Assembly (NCBI GenBank): GCA_035610365.1
Contig: CM069435.1
Location: forward strand, 20,883,123-20,947,122
Reading direction: 5' to 3'
DNA from: Aquatica leii
Lineage: Eukaryota > Arthropoda > Insecta > Coleoptera > Lampyridae
Length of the DNA: 64,000 nt
The notes under the pieces are model-generated. The model had not been told where the DNA came from, made no database searches, and saw nothing but the letters and a program-made list of their open reading frames with translations. Positions 10,451-21,670 of this stretch are shown here, piece by piece (within the stretch, counting starts at the first letter, position 1; each line of letters begins with the position of its first letter). The position numbers were made by a program, and so were the translations under genes.

Positions 10451-10784
10451 CTATATAGGTTGGATTTATCGTTGTTCAGTTCTGTGTTATCTTTTTATTT
10501 TTATCTTTCCCTTGACATTCATAAATTTTTGATTACACAATATTTGTGAATTGTTTCTTGAACGTGTATGTCCTGCGTTATTTAAAGAAATTTTAATTAT
10601 TGACCCTTTTATGTTTAATGTTTTATTTATTATTTAGTAAACACAACTCGTAACGTTGCTTATGTCCTTGGTCGGTGGATTGATCCACTTGATTGTATTC
10701 TGCAAGTTTTATATGTTAAAAATTATCTGTTAATTCATTCTGTTGTTACCATGTTGTTGACTTACGAGTTTAATAAATTACAGT

Positions 10785-10825
10785 TGGCCTGATGAAGTGC
10801 TCGTTTTTAGCACGAAACGTTGCCT
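10785..10825 (+). ncRNA. Hammerhead-like ribozyme motif, element B right arm
   Basis: This is the mirror copy of the left-arm motif: TGGC, CTGATGA, extra A, GTGCT / AGCAC with loop CGTTTTT, GAAA, CGTT, GCCT. Stem I keeps three pairs (GGC/GCC). Only the stem II loop and the outermost stem I base differ from the left copy. Confidence 0.65.
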
Positions 10826-10981
10826 CAAAAATAGATTAAAGTGGTTTTACATGCCCCTCCTAAACGAAGAATTCCAAATTAATTAATGCATATTCAGAGG
10901 AGGAGAAAGAACCTTTACCAAATTACTGATAACATTATCTGTAATTGCAATGCACACAATGGATTTATTTTCGTATATGTA

Positions 10982-11035
10982 GGGTAAAAGCACCAGTAAA
11001 TGAACAACACCAGTAAATAAACGACACCAGTAAGT
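10982..11035. repeat. Triplicated 17-bp unit in the pogo terminal repeat
   Basis: Three adjacent copies of a unit like CACCAGTAAATGAACAA (from about 10990, 11008 and 11025) form the inner part of the left terminal repeat. The right end keeps one clear copy. Repeated short units of this kind commonly bind the transposase N-terminal domain; that role is inferred here. Confidence 0.6.
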
Positions 11036-11238
11036 GAACGATTCCGAACTAAATTACGATTCTTAAGCTTCTGTTATATCTCTTTTTCTCATTAAGGTCT
11101 ACTATATAATATTCAATTTGCGTTTCTTTGTTTGTCGAAAGCGATATTTAGTTTAGTTTCAATGAATGAACGCCAGACCGATGTGTTTGTGAGCGGCTTT
11201 GTGGTTTGCGAGTTTCTGTAGTGAAATAATAAGAAACC

Positions 11239-14181
11239 ATGTAAGTAAGAATAACTTTGGATAAGGATTAAAGCTTTATGATCATTGATTATTTAAATAG
11301 AATGTTACATTTTATATTATTTAACGCCTAATATAACCTACAAATATGACGTATTGGCGCGAAAATCAGAAATTTTCTTGTTCATTCACTGGACTTTGTG
11401 TTATCCCCAATGAATGAACAAATCGTTCATTCACTGGGATTTGCTGTAAAGTTGCGTACTGCAGCATTTTGGCCCTTAAAATAATTGTCTTTAAAGGCAG
11501 TTTTAAATGTTTGCAATGAAATTTTAAATAAACGCCCCTGTCCAGCTAATGAACGGCCGATTAGTTGACGTTCATTCATTGAATCAATTTGCCCTATATG
11601 TAAACGTGTAATTTTGCATGCAAAGATTAAATAAGTATCTATCTATTTATGGATCATCTTGGTCTTTTAACTCAATCAATTTCCTGACAGGAATGTAAGC
11701 GAAGGTGACAATAAGAAATATAGAAGATTTCTATATTCCGATGATTGCTTTCAAAAGGCGTTAGAAGAGATAAGGCAGAAGAAGCTTTCTATTAGTGCAG
11801 CCAGTAGAAATTATGGCATACCAAAGAGCACCCTTTTTAATAAAATAAAGAGAAAAGTTCCCTTAGTTTGCAAAATGGACCCTAGCACTATTTTAACTGC
11901 AGATGAAGAAGCTGTTTTAGAAACGTGGATCCTGTCAAAAGCAATTTTGGGATTCCCTATGCACGCAGATGAAGTAAAGGACTCCGTCTAGCGGGTGCTG
12001 AAAGCAACAGCACGAGAAAATCTATTCGTCGATGATAGACCTGGTCGGAAGTGGATAAAATTGTTTTTGCAGAGACATTCAAAAATAACCATTCGAAATA
12101 CTGAGATCATATCTAAGGCACGAGCATCAGTAACCGAAGAAGCCAATCGAAATTGGTTTAAGGAGTTAAATGACTTTTTACTGGGTGAAAATTGTGCAGA
12201 TATTCTAAACGACCATAGTAGAATATTTAGCGCAGATGAAACAAGACTGCAAACTTGTCCTAAAACTGGTAAAGTTATGGGCCCTAAAAATTACCGAAAT
12301 TTTTATGAAATTGCAAGTGGTCCTGAAAAGGAATGAATAACTGTTTTCTGCACATTCTCCGCTTTAGGTGAATCTATCCTTCTCATGGTTGTATTTCCAT
12401 ACAAGCGGATTCCAAGAGATATAGCAGTAACTGTTCCAGAAGAATGGGGCATTGGTCGTTCTGATAGCGGTTGGATGATGAGTGCAACTTTTTATGAATT
12501 TATTGCAAATATTTTTTTCCGTGGCTTGTGAATAATCAAATAAAACGTCCAGTTTTATTGCTACTAGATGGTCACAAATCCCATATAAACATGGAATTAT
12601 ATAATTTTTGTGTCGAGAACAAAATTATATTGTACTGTCTGTTGCCGAATGCCACACACATATTACAACCATGTGATGTCTCAGTTTTTAAATCGCTGAA
12701 AGTACAATGGAAAAAGACTGTTCTCCAACATAAACAGAAAACAAACGAAGTCAATAACAAAGAATAATTTCGTTTCAATTTTCCACAAAGCTTATTGTGA
12801 ATCTATAAAACCAGAAATCATTAAAAATGGATTCAGGTAGTGTGGATTATATCCATATAATGAAGATGCTGTCAATTACTACCAGTGCATTTCGACAAGA
12901 AGGCAGCAGCAATACAAAGCAGCCTCAGGCGATGAAGTTTCTATAAATATAAGTGCATCTGAATACCGAACTGCGTTAAAAGTCATTGAATACCACGTAG
13001 ACAAATTTATTGACTGAATTTGAAAATGCCACAAAATCACAAACAGTTGACAATACACTATACGATTTGTGGAAGATATGTAAGGATTGCAACGGAATGG
13101 GTGAAAAAACCATACAACCATACAATAATTCTAATGACACAGGTGAATCCATTTCCCATAACGATGTCGAAAATAACTTGCGTATCAATAACGCGATGTT
13201 TTGAACAAAATTTATCTTCCGGAAGATTTGATGATGTTGCCACTGGAAATTAATGGTGTTCTCTACGAAGTTGGCGAAATAGAAAAAGAGAATGTTGCCA
13301 CTGTTGAAACCACTAATAATATTTTATTTTAAAATTTAAGTCAGTGCAATGCGAATAGAAAACATCAAGAATTTAACATTGAATAGCCAATAAATATACG
13401 AACTGATTTAGTTCATTCGATATTAAACGATATTATTGATACAGTTCTCAAAAAAGTTCGTGACAAACATAATGAAAGAAACGAATCGAACGAACAATTG
13501 AATAACAATTTAAATGGCAAGAAGATAATTGTGCACAGCAATATAAAAATAAATAATTTATTGTCACAACATCTTCATTGGCCGAAGGTGGAAAAAGCAA
13601 GTACCAAACGAAAATCAAATACATCAATGCTATTCGCAATAACCTCTAAGAAATGAAAGGAATACACTGACGCAATAGAAACTGAGAAAAAGGAAAAAGA
13701 ATTACAAAAAATGCAAAGAAAAATAAGCAGGGAGAAAAAACAAGAAGAAAATAACGTAAAGGAAAAAGGGAAAAGCGTAAGTAAAAAAGCACTACTACTG
13801 TTCTGTGAAATAATATAATATGGCAAAACTTTTATAATTATAGAAAGGAGAGAAACCATAGGCCATCGTGAAAAAGAATAAAATAAAGTCAACAGAAACT
13901 GTTACATCTGGGCTATCAAGAAACCAATTACTGTAGGTTCTCATGTGATAGTCAAATATAAGAAGAAATATTTTTCCAGAGTGGTTGAAACTATAGAAGA
14001 TGATGAATACGGAGTTCGGGCTATGGTTCCAATACTTCCAATTGGTTCCAATTACTTTAAATGGACAAATCCAGTTGACCAAATCTGGTACAAGAAGACT
14101 TCTATAGTAATTGAAATTGAAGCACCAAAACTTATACAGCGTGATTGTTACGAATGTCCAGAAATGTGCAAGTACAATTGA
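11239..14181 (+). pseudogene. pogo-class transposase with a 5' intron; start codon split AT^G
   Basis: Exon 1 ends ACCAT at 11240. The intron, 11241-11690, starts GTAAGT and ends TTCCTGACAG. Joined to exon 2 (GAATGTAAGC...) it gives ATG AAT GTA: M-N-V-S-E-G-D. The product has a psq helix-turn-helix at about residues 21-57 (SISAASRNYGIPKSTLFNKI), a CENPB-like domain, then a DDE core: IFSADETRLQ near 12222, LLLLDGHKSH near 12560, and HILQPCDVSVFKSLK near 12660-12700. A lysine-rich tail and a C-terminal domain (VGSHVIVKYKKKYFSRVVE, KWTNPVDQIWY; 13940-14181) follow. Breaks include TAG at 11989, TGA at 12334, a frame change near 12520, a stop at 12765, and others to about 13900. The three catalytic Asps remain readable. 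Confidence 0.8.
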
Positions 14182-14528
14182 GTTTTGTTTACAGAATCTA
14201 CAGTTACATATACGATGTAAATTTTTTGTTTATTATTCGTCAATGACTAAAATATTTAATAAGTTCGTCGGTAATATTCGCCATTTATTTTCTTAGTTCA
14301 TTCACTCGATTATAGGAATTGATTCATTGGTATTTTCTGTTCAATTACTGGTATTTTTGAAAACAAATTACATTTAAATTATTATTTACAATAAATGCTT
14401 AAAAGTATCTGAATTTTTAAATGAAATCTTATGTTTAGTTAGTATAAAAATTCCTCACGATATAATTATACTGATAATTTAAAGTTTGTAAATTGCTTAA
14501 CCGTTTATTTACTGGTGCTTCTACCCTA

Positions 14529-16542
14529 TCTAAATTATTTAGCTTTTTGAACATTAGAATTAATTTCTTTTGCTAAGCAAAATGTTACAAACGAACTTTT
14601 CATTTAGAGTTGATGAAAAATGGCACATTTTCAAGATTTTAATTTTATTAAAATTACAATAGAAGTTATCGTCTTGGTTGTAAGTGTGGCATGAAAAACT
14701 ACTTGTGATTTAAAAATTTTTACAGGAATAATACTCGAATAATTTAAAGCAAAGAATTGATTCAATTATATACGTTTATTGAGTAAATAAAAGTGTAATA
14801 AAAAATAATTAAGGTTGTTGAGATAATGTATACATTTTGGTAGGTTTATGCTTGCGTGAAAAGCATAGAAAGGTACGCAAATTTGGTAGGTACAAAACGG
14901 TTGATTTAGTGTATACCTAAAGCATTCAATATTATAATATATTTAGATTAAATGGATAGATAGTATTAAAGTCACAGTATAAAACCAATATTAAAGCAAT
15001 CACGATAAGTTGGGCGATGTCATACATTACTTGATTTGATTGCGAACGACCAAACAAACAACGCGCCTATATATCAAACTCGAACAATACCTGCTTGACT
15101 GTTTGCACCGCCCTTAATAATCTTAATGATCGCGGATAAAATCTGTATATAATTTTATACGTATCCGTGAATTCGCTTTAGGCCAAGACTTGTATCACCT
15201 CAAATACAATCAGCCTGTTCGCTTTTCGATTCGAATAAGATCAATTGTGTTTTGTACAAGCAAGGGTCGATTGTGGTGTGTACCATTGTGGTTAGACATA
15301 GCAGAACATCGTAAATGTCGACTCGACTTTTCAATTTTTCCGACACTACTTATTTGACGAACTGTAGTTACAAAGTTAAGGCTATAATTATAATCTCGAA
15401 CCCGATGTAATAATTATTCTATAGTTCTTGATCTTATATGTAGTTCTGTAGCATAATTTTCTACAATTATGGACTCGTACAGGGACTCTCAAAATGTGAA
15501 AATTACTCATCTTACAATTATCGCCACACAGTCACGCATTCTTCACTTTCACTGTACACACAATCGCGCTCGTTATAACAACAAACCAAAATAAAACCAT
15601 CTCGAAACGCCGAAGCAAGTGCATCCGTTTTAAATACGGTGTTTTAAAAACCATAAATTTGGCATTTAAAGAAATAAAACTGGTTTAAGATGATACTGAT
15701 CACCGCCTACGGATTTGAAAACAATGCCAACTTGAATAATGTAAAGAATTATATTGTTCTTCAATGAGCAAATTAAACCAAACGTTAAACTTTAATTAAA
15801 ATTGTATAATATTAAACTTATTTAGCCACACAGTGTACTAATAACCACTAAAAACAACAGCAATGCAAAAAAAGATGTTTATCTATTGCAATGAATTTTT
15901 TTGAGAGACGGTTATCAGCAATTTTTTAACGTCCCAACGTTAAACACAGATCAGGACTAAAAATTCTTATTTTCCTAAACGATAGCCTTAAAAAAACCAT
16001 TTTTGACTCCTTAATTAATCTGGAATTTGATTTACTATCTTTATGCTGTGGTTTTATTTTATTTTATTATTTTGGTATATATCGCAGAACAATAAAAATT
16101 TTTATTTATTATTAAAGATTCTGACTGACAAAAATATCAACAAATACAATTTCTATTCTAGTCGCACTTGATTTATACGGAGTACTAATACGAGGAAAAT
16201 GTACTAGTACCAATTTGTTAGTCGGATAGAGTATTACAAAAATATAATACACATCAGTTATTATTTGGTCATATACTACGATTCATTCTAACGAAATTAT
16301 TTCAAGTAAGAACAAAACGGAGAATAAACAAAAAAACTTATCCATTGAAGCGAAGACAAATATACTGTAATAAAAATATTTATTGATATATCAAGACAGA
16401 CATTCTTTATAAAGTAAGTAAAATAATTCAAGAACAAATAATTTTTTTGGAGATTTAAACGCTTTCTTTTATGCTTAAATAGATTATTAAACCTAAAAAC
16501 TATTTTTTTTATTTATTTTTACTTCAAAAACAAATTTACTTT
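14529..16542. other. AT-rich stretch, no gene seen
   Basis: No coding similarity recognised on either strand. Base composition becomes less AT-biased around 15050-15600, with CG-containing words such as CGAACGACC, AACGCGCC and ATCGCGGATAAA. That could mark older single-copy sequence between elements, but I see no promoter or exon that I can defend. Confidence 0.4.
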
Positions 16543-16739
16543 TGTAGCGGTATTATTTTAGTGTCATTTTAGACAACTTGAATAAAACGTTGCACAATAA
16601 ATATAAGATTATCTTCAAAAATAATTGTTAACTTAAAAGAATTCGTACACGCTATGCATACATTTATCGTTCACTTTCAAAACTTTTCCGGCTTGTCCCA
16701 TTTGACGCGCACGCTCTACGATTACATTTGAATGTTACA
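16543..16739 (-). repeat. 3' LTR of the Gypsy element (16.5-23 kb)
   Basis: It matches the 5' LTR from TGTAGCGGTATTATTTTAGTG through to the AATGTTACA end (plus-strand reading). A weak purine-rich tract (AAAAGATGAG on the minus strand) lies just inside it at about 16740-16755 and could be the polypurine tract. No exact target duplication was found. Confidence 0.8.
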
Positions 16740-19700
16740 CACTCATCTTTTGATTTTCGGTAACCGTCTCGGAAGGAAACCAAGAAAATTGATTGTGTAA
16801 TGAAGTGACGTTTCATAACGTTCATGGAGATGCCGACTTCGATGTAAAGATGGAAGATTGGAGAGAGTAACAGGAACGCTATCGGTCACTTGGGTTTGTT
16901 TCGAATGATTTCTTTCCTCCCCGTCTGCAACATAACGATTAATATTTGAGGCAAGATCAGAGCTTACCGCAGTAAACTTTTTCGGTTTTCCTCGTGAGCG
17001 GATAGAGCTGATGGGAGTTTCCGTCGTTCCTTTAGTATACGGCTTGAGAGCCGATACATGATAATTGCCAAGGGGCATATGAGGCACCTGGTAAGAGGTA
17101 AGCGAGTTTCGCTTAGTAATCAAATACGGTCCGTCGCGTCTAGGAGCGAGCTTGGGCGTAAACTGCTTGGCTGAGTTGCTCAATTGGTGTACATCGACAA
17201 GGACCAAATCACCGAGGTTGTACGGAGTAACTTCACGTCTAGCTTTATCAGTATGTTTCTTTGCAGCATCCTGTTTTAGTTCATGAGTTTCTCCGGCACG
17301 CCTTAACACTTGATCTATGTTTTTCAAGTATTGGGTGATCTTAGGTACAAAATTTTTGTTTTTGATAATAGCACGTATCTCATGATGCACTTCGTATGGT
17401 GTTCGCGGTTCTCTTCCAAAAGCGAGAAATGCCGGTGAACACCCTGTGCTACCGTATTCATTGAAAACCTTACTGCAGTCAAAACTTCTTTCCATCGGGT
17501 ATAATCTTCACCACACATGATCCTCAATTCGGTTTTTAAATCTTTGTTGCGTCTTTCTTCAGGATTTGCTGAAGAATGGTAGACAGGAATCAAATTTTGT
17601 CGAAAACGCATTAAGTTACTATTTGCATCATTTTACCAACGAATTGAGGTCCATTGTCACTGATGACTCGACGTGGTGTTCCATACCGTAAAACTACTTC
17701 GTCGACAAAACATTTTGCACATTTTTATGCAGTGGCGGTAGTCAATACAAACAGCTGCATCCATTTAGTAACGGTATCTTCAACTACGAACACCCATTTC
17801 TTGCCAGTGGGGGCTTCGGGAAGTGACGCAAACAAATAAATTGCAAGCGTCTCAAAGCGCTGATTGGAGATTCGACGCAATGTCCGCTGGTAAATAAGTC
17901 AAGATGTTCGCGCAAGACTTCCTCAATCTTAGATTTTGAGACAACTAATTGAGCAGATTCGGAGTCAACATCAGGCTCATAACGATACAGCACACCAGAT
18001 AGTATGAGATAACCACGATCAGTCCATCGAGTATAATCAATTAGATTCGAGTTGTCTGATTCAAAGGTATCTATAATGTTTTTGATGTCTGAATTGTCAT
18101 TTTGTTCCTCCCTAAGATTTCTTGCAGATTCTTGTAGCAAGAGCGTAATTGTTACAGTGCTAACTGAAACACTTCGTTGTATATCAGCGTCCAAATGCGG
18201 TCGTGAAAGACAGTCGGCTATGACGTTAGTTTTTCCAGATATATAATCTATTTGTAGATCGTAGCTTTGTAACACCAAGACCCACCGCGTCAAGCGACCA
18301 CTTAAAAATCGCAATGAAATTAGTCATTTGAGAGGTTGATGATCAGTTTTAATAATAACTTGTGATCATTCTATATAACCTCAAAAGTTTGTTACAGCAT
18401 ACACCAAACTTAAAGCTTCACATTCTGTATAACAGTAATTGACATCAGCAGAAGTGAGAAGACGACTGATATACTCCACAGGCCTTTCATATGCACCCTC
18501 CCTCTGGAGTAGACATGCTCCAAAAGCGTATGAACTTGCATCACATTTGATGACATAAAGCAGATTTGAATCTGCTTGCTTTAAAATTGGAGGAGGCGAT
18601 AATGCATGTTTTAACTTAGTAAATGCGGTTTCTTCAGCATCTCAACACTTAAATTTTGCTGTTTTGCGAGTCAGTAAACTATGTGGTTTTGAAATGTCGA
18701 CGAATGTTTAATAAAGCGCCAAAACTAGCTACACGTTTGTAAGAACGAGATGACATGCTTGACAATAGTAGGTCGTGGCATATCTACTATTGCGCGAGTT
18801 TGTATTCCACCTGGCGTGATTAAATATCCAAGATAATAAACCAAATCACACGCGAACGTACACTTTGAACGATTTACACATCGTTTAAAAAAAATAAGTC
18901 TCAAATACTTTTTGTAAGTCTCTTAAATGTTCATCAAATGAAGGTGATAGAACAATCAAGTCATAGATATATGCTAATACCGTAAGACCAGTTAGTCCAG
19001 CGCGAAACTTGTTGATCAATCTTTGAAAAGTCGCAGGAGCATTGCGTAAATCAAAGGGCAAGCAGCGAAATCAAAAAATGCCAAAAAGAGTAATAAATCC
19101 TGTTTTATCACGATCTCCAAGTTTGACAGGTTCCTGGTGATAACCAGACTGAAGGTAGTCAATCCTAGGCAACGGATATTTATCAGGCACCGTGAGGGAA
19201 TTTAAGCGACGATAGTCGATACACATTCTTACTTTTTCAGGTATGTTTTTTAGGAACCAGCACCACTAGAAAAGCGTAAGCAGTCACATTCTTCAACGCT
19301 ATTAGAAGCAAGGGGTTTATCAATTTTTTTTTCAAAAGTTCACTTTTCTTAGTGCTTAGCGTATAAAAAGGCACTCCTATCGGAGTGACATTGACAAGAC
19401 GAATTGCATGTTCAATGTCAGAAGTAGGTCCATGTACATTTTCGAAAACATTTTTATAGTCAATCAACTATTTTTTTAGGCGTTGTTTTTAGTCGGCACT
19501 TAATGAAACTGCTTCGTTTTCGCGAAGTGAGGTAGTTACATCAATAAAATCTCTATTTGTATTAGAAATAGCAGTAGCGAGTACGGAACAAGGTAGAGAA
19601 TAAAAGGCATACTTTGTATAAACATCATCTTCGAACCACCATTGCTTTTTTGGAATGTTTAGCACAACATTGGCATTGGTAAGGAATTCTATACCCAGAA

Positions 19701-20283
19701 GTGTCTTGCTTTCTAGGTGAGAAGATACAGCCATAAAACTAGTTGAAACAATTCTTCCTTTTAAAAGAACGTCGCATTGAATTGTTTGAACAACAACTTC
19801 TCTGGGGACGCCATTAGCAAATGTCAATGTTACTTTGTCCGGAACAAACAAAAAATTATTGTTTTTTTAATAGTGTACAACTTATATCCAGCAATACTAC
19901 ATTTTGCTCCGGTATCAACACAAGCTAAGCCTTCAAGGTCAGCAATATGAAACATGGGACGATTAGCATCCCAATGAACTTGTAGCAGGAGACTTAACAA
20001 AGCTAGTGCTAGGTTGGCATTGAGGAAATTGAAATCTTACGTGTCCTGATTTACCACATCCAAGTTTGTTAACACAAAGCGAAGAATGATTTTCAGAAAT
20101 GGATTTTTGTGAGCGTGCTACTGAAGTGGCAAATTTTCTCAACCGTCTTTGACATGATCATAGTGATGACAATATGTGAATTTAGATCTGAGTTTTAAAT
20201 ACTTGTCAGTAGCAAGCAAATTATTTTTGGTAAGTAAACATTATGTTTACTAACATTAGAATGTCTTCCGGGAGTCTTCTACG

Positions 20284-20500
20284 GAGTTTAGAATCTGGCT
20301 TGGTCCACAAGTTGATTACCTAACTCGGTAGTGGTTCTTTGTTAGATTTTCGTTTGCTTTTATAGGTTATCGTTTTCTTTTTTACCTTTTCAGAGTTTAG
20401 GCTATGGCTTGTTTCACAAGTGGATAACCTAACTTTTGAGAAGTTCTTAGTTAGATTTCGATTGCTTGTTTGAGTTTTGAGATTTATCTCACACCCTGAT
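20284..20500 (+). repeat. Tandem ~109-bp repeat in PLE fragment D
   Basis: Two imperfect copies begin GAGTTTAGAATCTGGCTTGG at 20284 and GAGTTTAGGCTATGGCTTG at 20393. Each is followed by CACAAG(T)..GAT.ACCTAACT and TTAGATTT(T)CG. The repeat sits directly upstream of the hammerhead motif, in the position of a Penelope leader or terminal repeat. Confidence 0.65.
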
Positions 20501-20533
20501 GAAGCCCCTTACGAAAGTGGGTGAAACGTTGGC
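20494..20533 (+). ncRNA. Hammerhead-like ribozyme motif, PLE fragment D
   Basis: Core CTGATGA at 20496-20502, one extra A, stem II GCCC / GGGT (one G-U wobble) closing the loop CTTACGAAAGT, then GAAA, CGTT cleavage region and GGC. Stem I is weak here (CC before the core with GG after the cleavage site). Confidence 0.55.
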
Positions 20534-20948
20534 AGCTTCGGTTGCAACTATGTCACGGTCCAAACCCGGAAGACATTTTAATGTTAGTATAGATTCCGGC
20601 CGTGGAAGCCTTCGCTATTACATAAACATTATGTTTGCCTATAAAATTTTGTTCAACAGATCGAGCTTTGTCAACAAGAGTAGAAAAATCAGTAATTCCT
20701 TCTTTTGGTGACAGCGTTATAACTCTAGAGTTCAAAAGACCATAAATCATATTCAATTTATGAACTTCGTGTAATTCAGGGTATAAAATCTTAAGCTTTC
20801 GCGGTTGTTATGTTTATCATTATAAACGACTTTCGCCTTACACCGCGTCGTAGTTAAACACCCAGACTTAGGCTTGGTCCTAGTTTCTTCTTGAGAGTCA
20901 AAACAAGAAGTAGAACTTTGCCGTATTGTCGTTTGTGAACCCAAACCA

Positions 20949-20990
20949 ACTGACGTATCGCAAGACATAACAGCTTGCATCTTCAGAGTG
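20949..20990 (-). ncRNA. Hammerhead-like ribozyme motif, element C left arm
   Basis: On the minus strand: ACT, CTGAAGA, an extra T, stem II GCAAG / CTTGC with loop CTGTTATGT, then GATA in place of GAAA, CGTC, and AGT closing stem I. The A-to-T change in the GAAA box should disable it. Confidence 0.55.
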
Positions 20991-21295
20991 GTAAATGTCA
21001 CTGAAAGAATAATGTAAAAGACGATATTTATACTAATAGCGATTAGCGTGATTAACGAACCTTATCTTTCCGTTACCGCTTGACTGACTTTGTTATTACT
21101 TGAAGTAAGTGTATGTGTCCTTTCCAAGAAGGTATATCTATGTCTTAGAGGATATAATACTGGTAGCCAAAATTTGCTGAGTCTTAAACCGTTTTTTCGG
21201 TTCATATTACATGGATGTTTTAAATTTCCACAGCTTCGCGGATTAGTCTGAGAAAGTAAAAAGGAGTTCTAACCAACACTTTAGTTTGGCGTGTG

Positions 21296-21440
21296 TCAAT
21301 GGTTCCACACGTGTTCTGCCACTGCTGATTTGGTAACTTTGCGTTGTTTGCAGTCAGCTATATGTTCTTTTACTCTAACTTCAATAGAGCGCCCGGTCTG
21401 TCCTATATAACTTGATCCACAGGAATAAGGAATTTTGTAA
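21296..21440 (-). pseudogene. Penelope-like GIY-YIG endonuclease remnant, element C
   Basis: On the minus strand: VYKIPYSCGSSYIGQTGRSI, RVKEHIADCKQRKVT, and SAVAEHVWNH. It carries the SYIGQTGR core and the ..EHIADC..R...SAVAEH spacing typical of Penelope endonucleases and resembles the domain in element A. Only the first third of the domain survives; the catalytic Glu region is gone. Confidence 0.7.
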
Positions 21441-21628
21441 ACTAGCTCGGTTACCAGTATTATATCCTCTAAGACAAAGATATACATTCTTGGAATGGAC
21501 ACATACACTTACTCCAAGTAATAACAAAGTCAGTCAAGCGGTAACGGAAAGATAAGGTTCGTTAATCACGCTAATCGCTATTGGTATAAATATCGTCATT
21601 TACACTTTTTCTTTCAGTGAGATTTACC

Positions 21629-21670
21629 ACTCTGAAGATGCAAGCTGTAATGTCTTGCGAAACGTCAGTT
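21629..21670 (+). ncRNA. Hammerhead-like ribozyme motif, element C right arm
   Basis: ACT, CTGAAGA, an extra T, stem II GCAAG / CTTGC with loop CTGTAATGT, GAAA, CGTC, then AGT. Stem I is ACT/AGT (three pairs) and stem II has five pairs. All core bases are present apart from the extra T before stem II. Confidence 0.65.

Larger units (their letters stand above)
7484..10884. mobile_element. Penelope-like element B, head-to-head inverted structure
   Basis: A composite Penelope-like retroelement made of two 5'-truncated copies facing each other. The left arm (minus strand) runs from about 9515 out to 7484. The right arm (plus) runs from about 10015 to 10884. The arms share a GIY-YIG endonuclease end, a 3' region and a hammerhead-like motif. 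Between them, 9516-10014 holds minus-strand reverse transcriptase remains belonging to the left copy. The outer ends both read AATTAATTTGGAATTC when oriented alike. The left arm is split by element A (7962-9134). Penelope-like elements are known to carry terminal repeats in direct or inverted orientation; an inverted repeat covering the endonuclease is notable. Confidence 0.75.
10015..10884 (+). repeat. Right arm of the inverted Penelope structure B
   Basis: This segment is the reverse complement, with divergence, of 7484-7961 plus 9147-9515. Matching landmarks are AACAACACCTAACATC at the inner edge, the endonuclease frame, the GTTGGATTTATCGTTG segment, the hammerhead motif and the outer GAATTCCAAATTAATT end. 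The arms differ by scattered substitutions and small indels, so this is an old duplication, not a cloning or assembly palindrome. Confidence 0.75.
10982..14526 (+). mobile_element. Nearly complete pogo-class DNA transposon, 3545 bp
   Basis: Bounded by TA duplications (10980-10981 and 14527-14528) and terminal inverted repeats. The left end starts GGGTAAAAGCACCAGTAAAT; the right end, reversed, starts GGGTAGAAGCACCAGTAAAT. Inside the left repeat a 17-bp unit (ACCAGTAAATGAACAAC and variants) occurs three times. A second motif, GTTCATTCACTGG and its reverse complement, recurs at about 11165-11600 and again near 14295, a typical layout for subterminal transposase-binding sites. It contains one transposase gene in plus orientation occupying most of the length. 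TA duplication and the transposase place it in the pogo branch of Tc1/mariner. Confidence 0.85.
20249..20622 (+). mobile_element. Penelope-like element D, 374-bp end fragment in Gypsy gag
   Basis: Flanked by the 14-bp duplication TAAACATTATGTTT at 20235-20248 and 20623-20636. It contains a tandem pair of about 109 bp and a hammerhead-like motif, followed by a short tail. There is no coding capacity. Its tail (TGTCACGGTCCAAACCC) resembles the tail of element C (TGACGCGGTCTAAGCC), so C and D are probably related Penelope-like lineages. Read-through of the host gag on both sides of the duplication fixes the boundaries. Confidence 0.75.

Noticed and set aside
12879-14082. Several minus-strand frames under the pogo gene
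   Set aside because: They are antisense shadows of the plus-strand transposase; no independent similarity.
20553-20711. Frames on both strands across PLE fragment D and Gypsy gag
   Set aside because: They read through the insertion boundary and do not represent a gene of their own.
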